Assembly: GCA_963853835.1 (NCBI GenBank)
Contig: OY970826.1
Coordinates: 72,658,929 to 72,722,928, forward strand
Origin: Calendula officinalis
Taxonomy: Eukaryota; Streptophyta; Magnoliopsida; Asterales; Asteraceae
DNA: 64,000 bases
Reading direction: 5' to 3'
The translations under genes were made by a program, and so were the position numbers. The first letter of the stretch is position 1; the number at the start of each line of letters is the position of its first letter. Below, in pieces: positions 33,245 to 44,700 of the stretch. The notes under the pieces were generated by a model that did not search any database, was not told where the DNA came from, and saw only the letters and a program-made list of their open reading frames with translations.

Positions 33245-34480
33245 ATGTCTTTAGAGAAAGATTTTGGTTACCTACAAATCCCTCTTGAAGATGTAATATC
33301 TGCCACCGACGGCTTCTCTGATGAAAATTTCATCAGACAAGGTGGATTTGGAAAAATCTACAGAGGAAAACTTTCCAAGTCCGGAAAATCAATCGATATT
33401 GTTGCACGGAGGTTAGATCCTAAGTTTCGACAAGGGAAAAAAGAGTTTTGGACAGAGATTTCGATGCTTTCTAGTCTGAAGCATATAAATCTGGTGTCTA
33501 TTGTTGGGTATTGTGATGAGAAAGATGAGATGATCATCATAAACAAGTATGAGGCGAATGGAAGTCTTGACAAATACCTAAATGACCCAACAACCCTCAC
33601 ATGGAAGCAGAGATTGCGGATATGTGTTGGTGTTGTGAATGCATTGAGTTACATCCATTATGATAAGGGGCGGGATTTTAGTGTAATACACCGCAATATC
33701 AAGAGCTCAAAAATTTTACTAGATGGCAATTGGGAACCCAAGTTATCAGGTTTTGAACTTTCCTTGAAAAATGCAAGAGATCGCAGGCACCGTCTTTTCC
33801 TTGCCCATCCTAGTGGCACATATGGATATGTGGACCCGAAATATGTAAAGACGGGAGGTTTAACCCACAAGTCAGATGTGTTCTCGTTGGGTGTGGTCTT
33901 ATTTGAAGTCTTGTGTGGACGGAGAGCATTTATTCCAGTTCCAAACATGCATCTCAAAGAGGGAACAGTGGACGATCCTGATTTAAAGGGCCATCCATCA
34001 TTTGACAACATAGCAGCCCAAACGCTATCAGCAGGACCAGTGTCGTTCAACCCTGTATTTGTAAAATCAGCAGGCTACCAGGTGACAGGATTGAGTACTG
34101 GGGCGTGGAATTCAGCTGGTCAGGTACCAAATTTAAGTGATACATACCCTGATTATATGTCAGAGGGAGAGTTTCCAGAACAAAGTTCGGCAGTACAACG
34201 CATGGACATGGTTACCTTGGCCATATTTGAGCTGTTGCGGAAGCCAAATGAAGGGAAGGGGTTATTATTCCAATTGGCCAAATCCCATTATGAAGACGGG
34301 AAATTAGACGATATAATCCATCCAGGGCTACGCAAACAAATGGACTCACAATCACTAAAAATATTCTCAGAGGCCGCATACTGCTGCTTGAAAGATCAGC
34401 GAGCCCAACGCCCAAATATATATCAGATTGCTTCTGCGCTTGAAAAAGCATTACAACACCAATGTATACATGAAAAACCT
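33245..34480 (+). CDS. Exon 1: pseudokinase domain
   Basis: ATG at 33245 (Met-Ser-Leu-Glu-Lys); an upstream in-frame TTG is not a start. The Gly loop is Gly-Gly-Phe-Gly (residues 33-36). The ATP-anchoring Lys is replaced by Arg (Val-Ala-Arg-Arg, 53-56), HRD is His-Arg-Asn (149-151), and DFG is Gly-Phe-Glu (169-171). All three catalytic positions are lost, so it is very likely a regulatory pseudokinase. Residues about 232-343 are a Ser/Pro/Gly-rich insertion within the C-lobe, after Gly-Arg-Arg-Ala-Phe and before Leu-Ala-Lys-Ser-His-Tyr, that the two other kinase domains lack. The exon ends at CCT with donor GTAAGC. Confidence 0.85.
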
Positions 34481-37400
34481 GTAAGCTAATTAACCTGTTT
34501 GGTTTCTTTCATCTTTCTATCATAATATTACTTACGGTTTCTGCAATTCACATTATTTAAGGAACACCCGGTAGCTGCAGTTCAAGCTACAACCAACCGC
34601 TGGAAGGTAACTATGCCTTTTACTTTTAATTAGGTGATTAATTATGTGGCAAATTGAACCTATCCAAATAACATAACATGTATATTGAAACGCTTGTTCA
34701 TAGACTTTTGGACGTCTTAAAAATTGCTCCCACTTCTCAAAGTGTCAACTATAAATATGACACCGGGAATTACAATTAAGAATAAATTACACGGATGGTC
34801 TATCAAATTTTGGATCTGGTCCTAAAGTCTCATAAATTACACGTATAGTCCTTAAATAATAAATATTGGTGGTCGGTCACATTTTTGGTCCCTAAGGCGG
34901 ACATCCGTTAATAAAAGCTGTTAAATTCTATTAAATGACTAGAATACCCCGTATGCTTTGTTTATTGGAATTTGTTTTGGAACTATCGAAGCCATCGGGA
35001 AAATGTATCCCGTTGGAAAATTGGGGATAAGGTAAGTTAGGGCTCAATCGATTATTTTTGTGATTATATTCAATCAAGCGCCAATATAGTTTCTTATAAG
35101 GAATTTTGTTGTGTCTGAATAGGTTTTTGGGATTAAATTTTGAGAACACTGCATATTATACATATAACTCATGGAAGCTTCCATGCGTGTTCTTAAGAAT
35201 AAGATCAATACTTATATGAATGGATTTGTTTGTACTGCCATAAGTTTTGAGGTTTGAAATAGTTAAACCATGAGCACAATATGAAAAGTGTGACGACTTT
35301 CAAACTATTGTAGGAGCTCTTTTCATTAAAAAATACAATTAAAATTCACGAATACATTTACAAAAGATTGAAACAAAATACGTAGAAAAAACAAAAAAAA
35401 CAAATAACAAAGTTTTGGTTGAGTCTCGTGAAATTCACGATCCTCTTAAAATAGATTCCTTGTCTATTTCCCAAACCGAGTAGTTTTACACTACCCGATA
35501 TAATCCAAGCCCGAACACTAACCGAGATTGAGTGTGTTAACAAGAGAGAAAGCTGCGATTTAGAAGTATGAGAGGTGAATTCGGTGTGTCTACAAATGAG
35601 ACCCAATGTCTCTATTTATAGTGTTTAAGTTAATTAAAAACATTAAACTTATTCAGTACCATTAAATAAGAAATCAAAACAGAAAACTACATTAAATGCC
35701 AGAATTCGTAACTTTCTGCGACATGAGTTCAAGCCATTTCGGGCAACTCGGTCCATATTATTTGCACCCCGCCCCCTGCGCATAGGTATGCAGGTAAAAC
35801 CCATGTATAAGGGATTTAACCTTCATCTTGGTATTTTTCCAACGTGGGATCGCATCCCAACTTAAGATTTCTTGTTTCAAACACCCTACTTTAAGAGTCG
35901 ATATCTCATTCACCACAACTCTACTTTGGACATGCTATATATCGTTGCGTAGCTCTCACAAAGGAGAGCGCAAAGCTACCAACCAATAACTATATACTAC
36001 CTCTGTATCAAAATAAGTGATACACTTCTTGGAACATGATTTTTGAGGCAAAACTTTTAAGTGGTGATTAAGATTGATTAAGTGGGTCCTACAACTTTTT
36101 AAACACTTTTAGTTAGGAAAGATAAACTTTGAAACACGGTTTTTGAGGGAAAAGTATAGTGTTAATGATGTTTAAGAAATTTAAGTAGGGGTAATAGGGT
36201 AAGTTCTCATACAAAAACTTTCTAAATTGAGTAAATTTTGAAAGTGTATCACTTATTTTATTCCACCCCTTCTAGGAAAGTGTATCACTTATTTTGATGC
36301 TGAGGTAGTATAACAAATATATATATATGATTATATAGGTCCAAAGTTGGTAAAAAATTATTTTATCACAACTTTTCTAACAACTATAGGGATCATCCGT
36401 ATAATTTCTGAGACTTAAGGACCAAATCCAAAACTTTTGACGAACCACAGGATCATTCATGTAATTTACTCTACAATTAATTATTTTACTCTTCACCTAT
36501 AAATATCATACTTACCCATTTAGGAAAAAAAATATTTATTTGTTCTGATTCTAAAATAAACTATATATGTGGTATGGTTATTGGTGGAGCTCGTGATGGA
36601 GCTCACCACGGCCATGGTCACCATGGCGGCCATACTGGGTGTTTAGTGATCGTGGTGGTGGATGTTATTTCGTAGTGGGGAGCGCAAGAGTGGTGGAGGG
36701 AAATGTGTGTATTATTATTTTTTGATATTTAAAAGGAAACATTGGTTTAGTGGTTGGCTGGTATGGACCATAAAAGGTTAAAAAAAAATACTTTTGCACT
36801 TTTGTGGTTCATACCAACCATTAAACTAGTTTTTCCCTTTGACACTGTTAGTGGCGGAGAATGGAAATGTAATGTGGCACTGATGTGGTAGTTGGTGGTT
36901 GAGTCAACAAAATTATGTTACCTTTGAATGTCTACTGGAAAGCAAATTATGTTTCTAAAATAAAATAAACAAGATACCACCATGCATAACATGAATTTCT
37001 TTTCAATTTAGTTACTCTCATCCTTACTAACTACCATGTATAAGTTGCAATATTCGATCAGTTTTTCCTTAAAGTAATTAATGTTGCAGGGGAACAATCT
37101 GGATCACTTAAAGATTGAACTTCATAATATAGAGTTGGCAACAAACAACTTTTCCAACTCATATTGCATTGGATCGGGCGGATATGGGATGGTCTTCAAG
37201 GCTGAACTAGAACATTTTGATAACAAAAATTCCAAAGGGGAGAATAATTGTGAACTGCCAAAGGTACGCAGCACTGTTGCTATAAAACGTATCTTCAAAA
37301 GAGAAGACGCACAGGGAGAACAAGGGTTCATTGCAGAAATTGAAACGCTTTCAACCTGTAAGCATCCTAACATAGTCTCTCTTCTTGGTTTTTGTGACGA

Positions 37401-40400
37401 AGGTCCTCATATGATCCTTGTCTATGAGCTTGCTGCGAATGGAAGCCTTGAAGATTACTTAGGAAGCACCAGTAAGATTACTAATTTTATACCTTGGGTG
37501 CAACGTTTAAAAATATGCATTGATGTTTCACATGGCTTGAATTATCTTCATACCAGCCTGGAGGACAAACAAAATATAATACACCGTGATTTAAAGAGTG
37601 CCAATATTCTATTGAATGAGAATTGGGGGGCTATGATTGCTGACTTTGGGCTTTCCAGATTCCACCAAGGAAATCAGCTGGCAAGCACTCTCAATACGAA
37701 GATTCTTGTAGGCACAGAAGTGTATTGGGATCCTGAATATGAGAAAAAGGGTAGATTGAAAAAAGCATCGGATATCTACTCTCTCGGAGTAGTTCTATTT
37801 GAAATCTTGTGCGGGAGATTGGCGTATGATCAAATTTACATGGAGGACAATGATAGGGGTCTTGCACCAATTGCTCGACGACGTTTTAGAGAGAAAACAC
37901 TAAATGAAATGATAGATCCTAAGCTAAAAGAAGAAATTGATGATGAAAACATATTATCTAGAGGACTCAATCAGGATTCCTTTGACACGTTTTCGAAAAT
38001 TGCATATCAATGTTTAGCAGAAACTCAAGCTCAACGTCCAACAATGGAAGTTATAATCAAGGAACTCAAAAAAGCATTATACTTTCAGGTTAGTCAATGT
38101 TACAAAATATAACCTTATCGATCTTATTGATTGAATATCTTATGATTCACAGGAAAACCACAAGGACAAGCTCCAAATTTCACTTGATGACATAAAATTG
38201 ATGACACAAAACTTTAGTCGTGACAATGTCATTGGACGAGGAGGTTTTGGGACTGTATATAAAGGAGAAGCTACACATGTTAATGGACGTACTGAAATTG
38301 CTGCGAAGCGGTTGAACAACAATTATGGTCAAGGAGACACTGAATTTTTGAGAGAAATTGAAATACTTTTGGAGTATAAGCAAGAGAACGTGATTGGACT
38401 TGTAGGCTATTGTAATGATATAGATGAAAGAATCATTGTTTATGAGTACGCGTGTAAAGGAAGTCTTGATAAGTGGTTGAACCATGATGGTCTTACGTGG
38501 ATGAAACGGCTTGACATATGCATTGATATTGCAAGCGGGCTGGAATTCCTTCATGGAACGACTGTTGATAAACAAGACGTGGTGATTCATAGAGACATCA
38601 AATGCTCAAATATTCTACTAAATGGAGATTGGAAAGCCAAAATAAGTGATTTTGGGCTTGCATTAGTAAGTTCAACAACCAAGGAAATGGACGACTACAT
38701 AATTGACAATGCTGTAGGCACGCCTGGCTATGTTGACCCACTATACGTCAGCACGGGATTCCTTACGAAAGAATCTGATATATATTCTTTTGGTGTGGTT
38801 TTATTTGAGATCTTGTGCGGGAGATTGGCTTACAGCTACAACAATCAATCATACCAAACTCAAGTTCCTTTATTCAAACGTCATCATGAACAAGGAAAAG
38901 TTTATGAGATGGTGTTTGAGGGTATAAAGCAAGAAATTGTGCCACAATCATTAGCTATATTTTCAGATATTGCCTATCAGTGCTTAGATGACAAGAGAGA
39001 GGACCGACCAGCCGCAAAGGATGTGATAATACAACTTAAGAAAGCATTGGAATTCCAAGTAAGTTTTCATTTCATCTAAATAGTCTCTGCACAATACTGT
39101 TCTTGAATTTCAACATTTGAGATCCGAATTTGTAGCTTCCGCTCACAAAATACAATGTGTTGTTCATTCATTAAATTATGATATATTAATGTTTAACTAA
39201 TATACAGGTGGATTATGAAATATGGGAGCCCAAATTGCCTAAAGACTATAAAGAAATAATCCAAATGTCAAAGTCACCTGAAGTCTGCTCTACCAAAAAG
39301 AAACAAGATCTTTACAATATCCTCTCCCACGGAATCCTCCTTCAAAAGGGCAAACTGGTAATGACTTTGTTAACATATCTCGATCTTTTTTTATTTACAT
39401 GCCATTTTAATTCTTAAAAACAACATAGAAATTGGGTCTGATTTATTATGTGTATAACAGTTGCTTTCATTCAATGATAATGGAGAAAAAAATACAATGA
39501 TATCAGCAACAACGTTTTCATACAGAAACCTGTGTCCACATAAGTGGCGATCACTTCCAGAATCAAGGTTCTTCAATTCTCTCTTACTGTCTTAATTACC
39601 GTTTTAAACATGACAAAAGTTTGAAGGTATCCCTCTAATTTCTTTATAATATTTGCAGGTTTCACAAAGCAGCAGAGATGTTAGATATCTCAAATTTGAT
39701 GATCAAAATCAAGACAAAAACTCAATTTCTATCTCCAAATACCATTTACGGCATCCATTTGGTCTTCAAATTTTGTGATTCGACAGACATTTCAAGTAAA
39801 CCTATGCATGTTAATTACCTTAAGTATAAAAAGGGGAGCGAACCCTTACATGCGTATTTTGCAACATGGAGAGACAAAGAATGGATGATGATTGAGTTGT
39901 ACCGATTCTTGAATCGCAGTGAGGAAGATGTCGTTTTTAAGTTTCTACTCGAGAGCCTTTCAACAATCAACTTTGCAAATGATGCAATATACGTCGAAGG
40001 CATTGAATTCCGTGCTATAGACAAAGCAAGTTTGGATATATATTACTATCTATTTCTCATTCTAAAGTTACATATTTATAACATAAACTTTTACATTTCT
40101 ATACAGGTGGAGCATGAAGAAGTGAAAAAGTTACACGAAGTCAGACATGTTGTGAAATCAAAATCGAATGTGGATCAGGTGCAACAATCGCCAACAAAAT
40201 ATGCTGAACAGCTGTTGTCGCTAAGTGAAGTGAATGGAAAGAAACATATTATGCTTTCAGCAAAAGCAGCTCTCCGCAACTTCAATGATCAGAAGCTTTT
40301 TAAATCAAAATTATCAGCAGAATCCAGGTTTGCTTATAAAAAAATGACTTCAATACGTCTTCTCCGTCAATTTTAACCGTTCAATAAAAGATACAATATT

Positions 40401-40888
40401 TGGATATGGTTTTTCAAGTCTTCAAATTTTACTTTGTCGGTCTCTAAGAAGCATGTAATCACATGATGTATAATGTATGCAGGTTTGAAGAGGTGATTGA
40501 GCTTCTACCGCAACAAGTATTTCGTATTAATTGCACGATTAAAAGCCAAAAGCTGTCAGGAGATACAGAGTATGTGTGTTACCTTGTGTTCAAGCTCTCA
40601 GAAGAATGTCAAGGGCTGCATTGTCCCGTGGAAGTACGAGATTTACTCCACCGAGAAAACAACGAGGCTGCAATTATATATTTTGTAGCCCCAAGCCCAT
40701 GGAATGTACATCATATTACTCGGGTTCCAGAACAAAGGGAAGATGGATGGATGGAGGTTCATGTGTGGAAATTTAACTCAAATCATGGAGTCAAAAATGA
40801 TTGTATTCCTGTCAATTTGAAATTTATAAGTTATGAAGGTATTATGAGTGGCCTTATTGTATGTGGCCTAGAGTTTCGACCAATGTAA
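33245..40888 (+). CDS. Tandem kinase-phloem protein 2 fusion: pseudokinase, two kinases, two PP2 domains
   Basis: Proposed exons: 33245-34480, 34562-34606, 37090-38088, 38153-39058, 39208-39357, 39461-39567, 39659-40327, 40483-40888. All junctions are GT-AG, and the total is 4518 bases with no stop, predicting 1505 residues. The order is a receptor-like-type pseudokinase, two kinases with complete Lys/HRD/DFG sets, a linker, and two PP2-like (Nictaba-type lectin) domains. No signal peptide or membrane segment is visible, so it is probably cytosolic. A likely role is sugar- or ligand-linked signalling or defence in phloem (inference). The 2.5-kb intron between exons 2 and 3 holds a MULE-like element. 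A broken copy lies at 9758-10342. It could instead be two genes split at the long intron. Confidence 0.8.
35309..35883 (-). repeat. Possible solo LTR inside the MULE-like element
   Basis: On the minus strand it starts TGTTTGAAACAAG and ends GAGCTCCTACA, giving TG...CA ends and 575 bp with a TCTATTTATAG-like promoter region near 35615. No matching target duplication was found, so the call is weak. Confidence 0.35.
35997..36308. mobile_element. MITE (TA target) nested in the MULE-like element
   Basis: CTACCTCTGTATCAAAATAAG at the left and the near-complement ATTTTGATGCTGAGGTAG at the right, with TA flanks (35995-35996, 36309-36310). It is 312 bp, a diverged relative of the MITE at 32820. Confidence 0.8.
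37090..38088 (+). CDS. Exon 3: second kinase domain
   Basis: It starts after acceptor TTGCAG in phase 0. Motifs: Gly-Ser-Gly-Gly-Tyr-Gly loop, Val-Ala-Ile-Lys, Ile-Ile-His-Arg-Asp-Leu-Lys-Ser-Ala-Asn and Ala-Asp-Phe-Gly-Leu-Ser are all present, so it is predicted active on Ser/Thr. The closest style is plant receptor-like kinase (CrRLK1L-like) without ectodomain. A 15-codon linker exon (34562-34606) joins it to the pseudokinase. Donor GTTAGT. Confidence 0.85.
38153..39058 (+). CDS. Exon 4: third kinase domain
   Basis: It follows a 64-base intron in phase 0. Motifs: Gly-Arg-Gly-Gly-Phe-Gly loop, Ala-Ala-Lys-Arg, Val-Ile-His-Arg-Asp-Ile-Lys-Cys-Ser-Asn and Ser-Asp-Phe-Gly-Leu-Ala, predicted active. 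It shares the Ile-Leu-Cys-Gly-Arg-Leu-Ala-Tyr block with exon 3, so the domains arose by internal duplication. Donor GTAAGT. Confidence 0.85.
39208..40888 (+). CDS. Exons 5-8: linker and two PP2-like domains
   Basis: Exon 5 (39208-39357) is a helical linker. Exon 6 (39461-39567) opens the first PP2 domain, which continues at 39659 with Leu-Ser-Pro-Asn-Thr-Ile-Tyr and ends near Tyr-Val-Glu-Gly-Ile-Glu-Phe-Arg-Ala (about 39990-40017). The second domain starts near 40205, crosses the last intron (40328-40482), and ends Gly-Leu-Ile-Val-Cys-Gly-Leu-Glu-Phe-Arg-Pro-Met at TAA 40886-40888. The 72 bases 40035-40106 look like an old intron (TATACAG acceptor) whose donor GT reads GA; they stay open in frame, so I include them. 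PP2 proteins bind N-acetylglucosamine sugars in phloem. Confidence 0.75.
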
Positions 40889-41755
40889 CAAATAAATTAC
40901 CTTCTCAAGGTTTATGTTCTTTATTTCCAAGTGTAGATAGACATAGGATTTTCTTTTAATTCGCAGATGACAATGACATAATTTTCTTAGATTTGATGTT
41001 ATTCAGACCTTTAAGGATGTATGAAGTAATTTTTTGTTATTATTTTTTCCTATGATTTTAGGTATTCCGGTTGAACAGGTTGAATTGTTGTGAGGTCATC
41101 ACACTAGGCCGAATAATAACCGGGTTTAAAACGTTGCTAAAAACAAAAGATCAAACTTAAATTTAAAAAAAAAAAACATAAGAACAAACACAACAATTAA
41201 TAAAAGTTTGAACCTTTGCTTCCAATTTGCAACCTCAACTTTTCTACACTGATTCACTTGAAATCAGATGGCTTTCTAAAACAGGAACTAAAGAAGAAAT
41301 AAACCGAATATCATGATCTAGCACTGACTTCAAAGCATTGTTTTGTTTGTTTAAGTTCCAACCTGGTAATTAATGTAGTAGTATTTATAAATGGATCAAA
41401 TTTGTTACCTATAATACAAACTCTTCAGAAAATCAACTTCACATCACATAAACATCACCAATTAACAAAAGGTTAAATTAACCTTCAAACCAAGAGTACC
41501 CAACATTACAAAACTAAAATTCAAGTGTACATTCCACGTATCGACCATCAAACACGAAAAAACTGAAACAAACGTTACCTGCTCATCGGGAGCAATATCT
41601 ATCATATAACCTTAAAAGTTCAATACATGCTATTATATCAACCCACGAGTAACTTAAAAAACTGTCAAAAAATGTAATAACCACTCTCTCAATTCTCATT
41701 GACCCGATTCATATGGTCAAACCCGTAACCTGAGAGTTTTAATTTGTCTTTGGGG
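40889..41755. other. Spacer between kinase-PP2 gene and SEC23
   Basis: The two genes converge here. AT-rich with no further gene, RNA or repeat recognised; it must hold both 3' UTRs. Confidence 0.5.
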
Positions 41756-44700
41756 TCAAGAAGATTGTACAGCAAGCTTCTGTAAATGCTCAAAGAAAAC
41801 TTGAAGATTGACATCATCAGTGAAAATAACATCCATTCCAGCAGCCACTTCGTTGTTGTATGTTGCTGATGGGTTTAATTTCGCTAATAAGAATCTTGCC
41901 TGTTTCATGTAGAATAATTAATGTATTGGTTAAAACTAAGATATAATTTCTATAAAAAATTAATAAATGCAAGATTTATATTATTTTTTTTTTGCATGAT
42001 AAATAAAGAATAGGAAGATATAGAAATGGTAACCTGAGAACCGTGTTGATCGCATACAACTAATCTCGGGACGGGAAATCGGTCACGTATTATCAATTCA
42101 GCATCATCATGTGGAGCTTGTAATAACTGTGCAAATGCCTATAAACGGAAATAGAAAATAAATAAATAAATATATAAATAAATCATAATCATGAACACTT
42201 TTTGCACTGGATTACACTGACTTCAATTCATGAATGTGTTGGGTTTGGGTTGGCAGGTTGATATGACCCATTTTCAACACGACCCATTTAGCTTATCAGG
42301 TTGACAGAATCATCTTATCCGAAGATGACACGTGTAATTAACCCATTTATTAGAAAAATGAAAAAAAAAAAAAAAAAAAAGTAATAAACATACTTGATGT
42401 TCGGGCTGATTGTGGTAACCCATGTTGCGCCATTGAGCAATTGTCATGCCATGAAAAATAACTACACTAAAATAAGAATCTAATAAAAGGATTCGATCAG
42501 GTGAAATTGATGCAACATCAAGCAATGCTGGTGAAGGAAGTGAATTAAAAGAATATGATATTAATGACGGTTGAATCATCACAGTTGCATTTGTAATACT
42601 CTCTCTGTTTAACATCACGCGAAAATAAGCAGTTTCATCAGGACTGTTATTAAACACCTGCAACAAAAACACCAACAATTAAAAAAAAAAGGAACAATAA
42701 GAAAAAAATAAGGTTGATTATGTTCTAATCCTCAAACTTCCATCAATGTGGCGGTTTAACCCTTTAACTTTGGTTAGCTTGTTAAAAGAAGCCATTGGTA
42801 CCGTAGGTTAGTCACAATTTAATAGTTGCAAAAACCAGTTTAAATTTTTAACATCTAAACTTTGTTTTAATAATGGTCTAGTCTCTTAATGTTGTATAAA
42901 ACTATGTACCAGTATTTTATAATAACTGTAAGTAATAATAATGATGATACTAACAATAATATTAATAATAATGGTGTTGTTAAGTTAAAACGTAGGTCAA
43001 AATTTGTGAAAGAAGTTTTGAGAGTTAAATCGTGAAATAGGTGCAACTTTAATGATTAAACCATATTTAATCCTAAAAAAAGTTACACCTCGACATAATA
43101 TAACCAGTTTGACCAATATCAGGTCAAAAAAGGGGTTGAAGCGCCAAGTCAACAAAAGTTTAAGGGTTAAACGTTAAGTACACCAAATTTTAAGATAAGA
43201 CTATTTCCAAAAAAAAAGAAGTTTAAGGGTCAAGACGCAGAATCACCGAAAGTTTGAGGATTAAAACATTATTAACCCAAATATGAAATTATCAAAACTA
43301 ATGAAACTAGATAAAGCGTAAGATAATCCAAAATTTCAAATTTTACCTGAACGAATTGTGATCTTCTAAGATTGAACATAAACTGAGGGAACAATGAGAA
43401 ACTAGGGTTTAAAGAAAATGAGGATGGATCATCTTTTCGGTAGTCACCAAATTTAGAGCACAGACGGATTAGGTTTCTATCTATCCATCTTGTTGCATCA
43501 AATGACTCCTGAATTTTTATTTTTTTTTAAAACATCAATAACCAATAAAATAAATCATAACAAAAATAAAAAAAATTGCTGAATTTCTACCTCGGCCTCC
43601 ATTTTAAAAGAAGCTAATCTGGCCATTACTACAGCAGCAGTCTCTTGATCAAAACCTTGCATTAATTCCTGTAAAAAATCATCGATCTTTCAGTTCATAA
43701 ATATTTGCATGAATGAAGGTTTTTTTACTATTTTACTTTTACCTCTGAAACAACAGCACTTTCTACCCATCTTCTAGTAACGGTAGTAACTCGCAGTTTA
43801 GATTGCCCATCAACACTCTGATAACTGCATGAAACATAAATATTATTAACCAAGTGATTTGACTTTATTTATAAAAAAAAAAAGAAAAAAAGAAAATGAA
43901 ATGAGTAATTAACCTTGTAAGAGTCTGAATATACAACTGTGGATTTACATTGCCAGAAGGATCTTTATCAGTTGATGATATATCAAAGAAAACAGTCAAA
44001 CAAGTATCTTTATCCAGTCCACACAGCTTCCAAACTGTTGTATTCCCCTCTCCAATTACTGTACTTGAAACAGCAGGCCCTTTCTGCAACAAAAATAAAA
44101 TAAAATAATATATTACTATTATTTCAATAATTAATTGATTAGCATTTAGTAAGAGACCTTTTCCAATGATGTGCAAGGTCCAATGATCCCCTGAATTTTA
44201 ATATCCTTTGAACAGTTGATTTCAAGTGTGCCACTGAAAATAATAAACTAGTTTAAGTTTCAAATAATAATAATAATAATTTTATTAATTAATCATGATA
44301 TGATAATACTTACTTATGAGCAAGACCAATAGATTCTTCCCCTTTCTCAAAAACACGTTTAAATGAGTCTTTAAAAACCGAATGACCAAAACTTTCAGAT
44401 AGAACAACAAGTCCACCAGTTCTTTCAATAACAACCTTCATCTCTGCAACCCCAACCTAACAATATAAAAAAAACTCAAATACATTATTTTTTATTTTCA
44501 CAAGATTGTCCGTTTTGGTCATTTTATGTAAAGCACTCAAACGACATAACATAGTTCTGTTCACATATAAGAAATAGATACATACGCCATTATATATCTA
44601 TATCTACCTGGTCAAGGGCAGAAGCAAAAAGATCCAGGACATGACCCTGGCTAACCATCTGCTTTCCAAGTTCCTCATAAAACTGAACCGCCTTTCTGAA

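Larger units (their letters stand above)
34780..36471. mobile_element. MULE-like non-autonomous DNA element in intron 2
   Basis: A perfect 9-base duplication TACAATTAA (34771-34779, 36472-36480) and long imperfect inverted ends (GAATAAATTACACGGATGGTC and the complement of GGATCATTCATGTAATTTACTC) fit the Mutator-like superfamily. It has no transposase. Inside are a MITE (35997-36308) and a possible LTR (35309-35883). Confidence 0.75.

Noticed and set aside
36580..36700. GGCCATGG-rich palindromic stretch in intron 2 as a regulatory site
   Set aside because: Short, degenerate and without a second copy or known motif.
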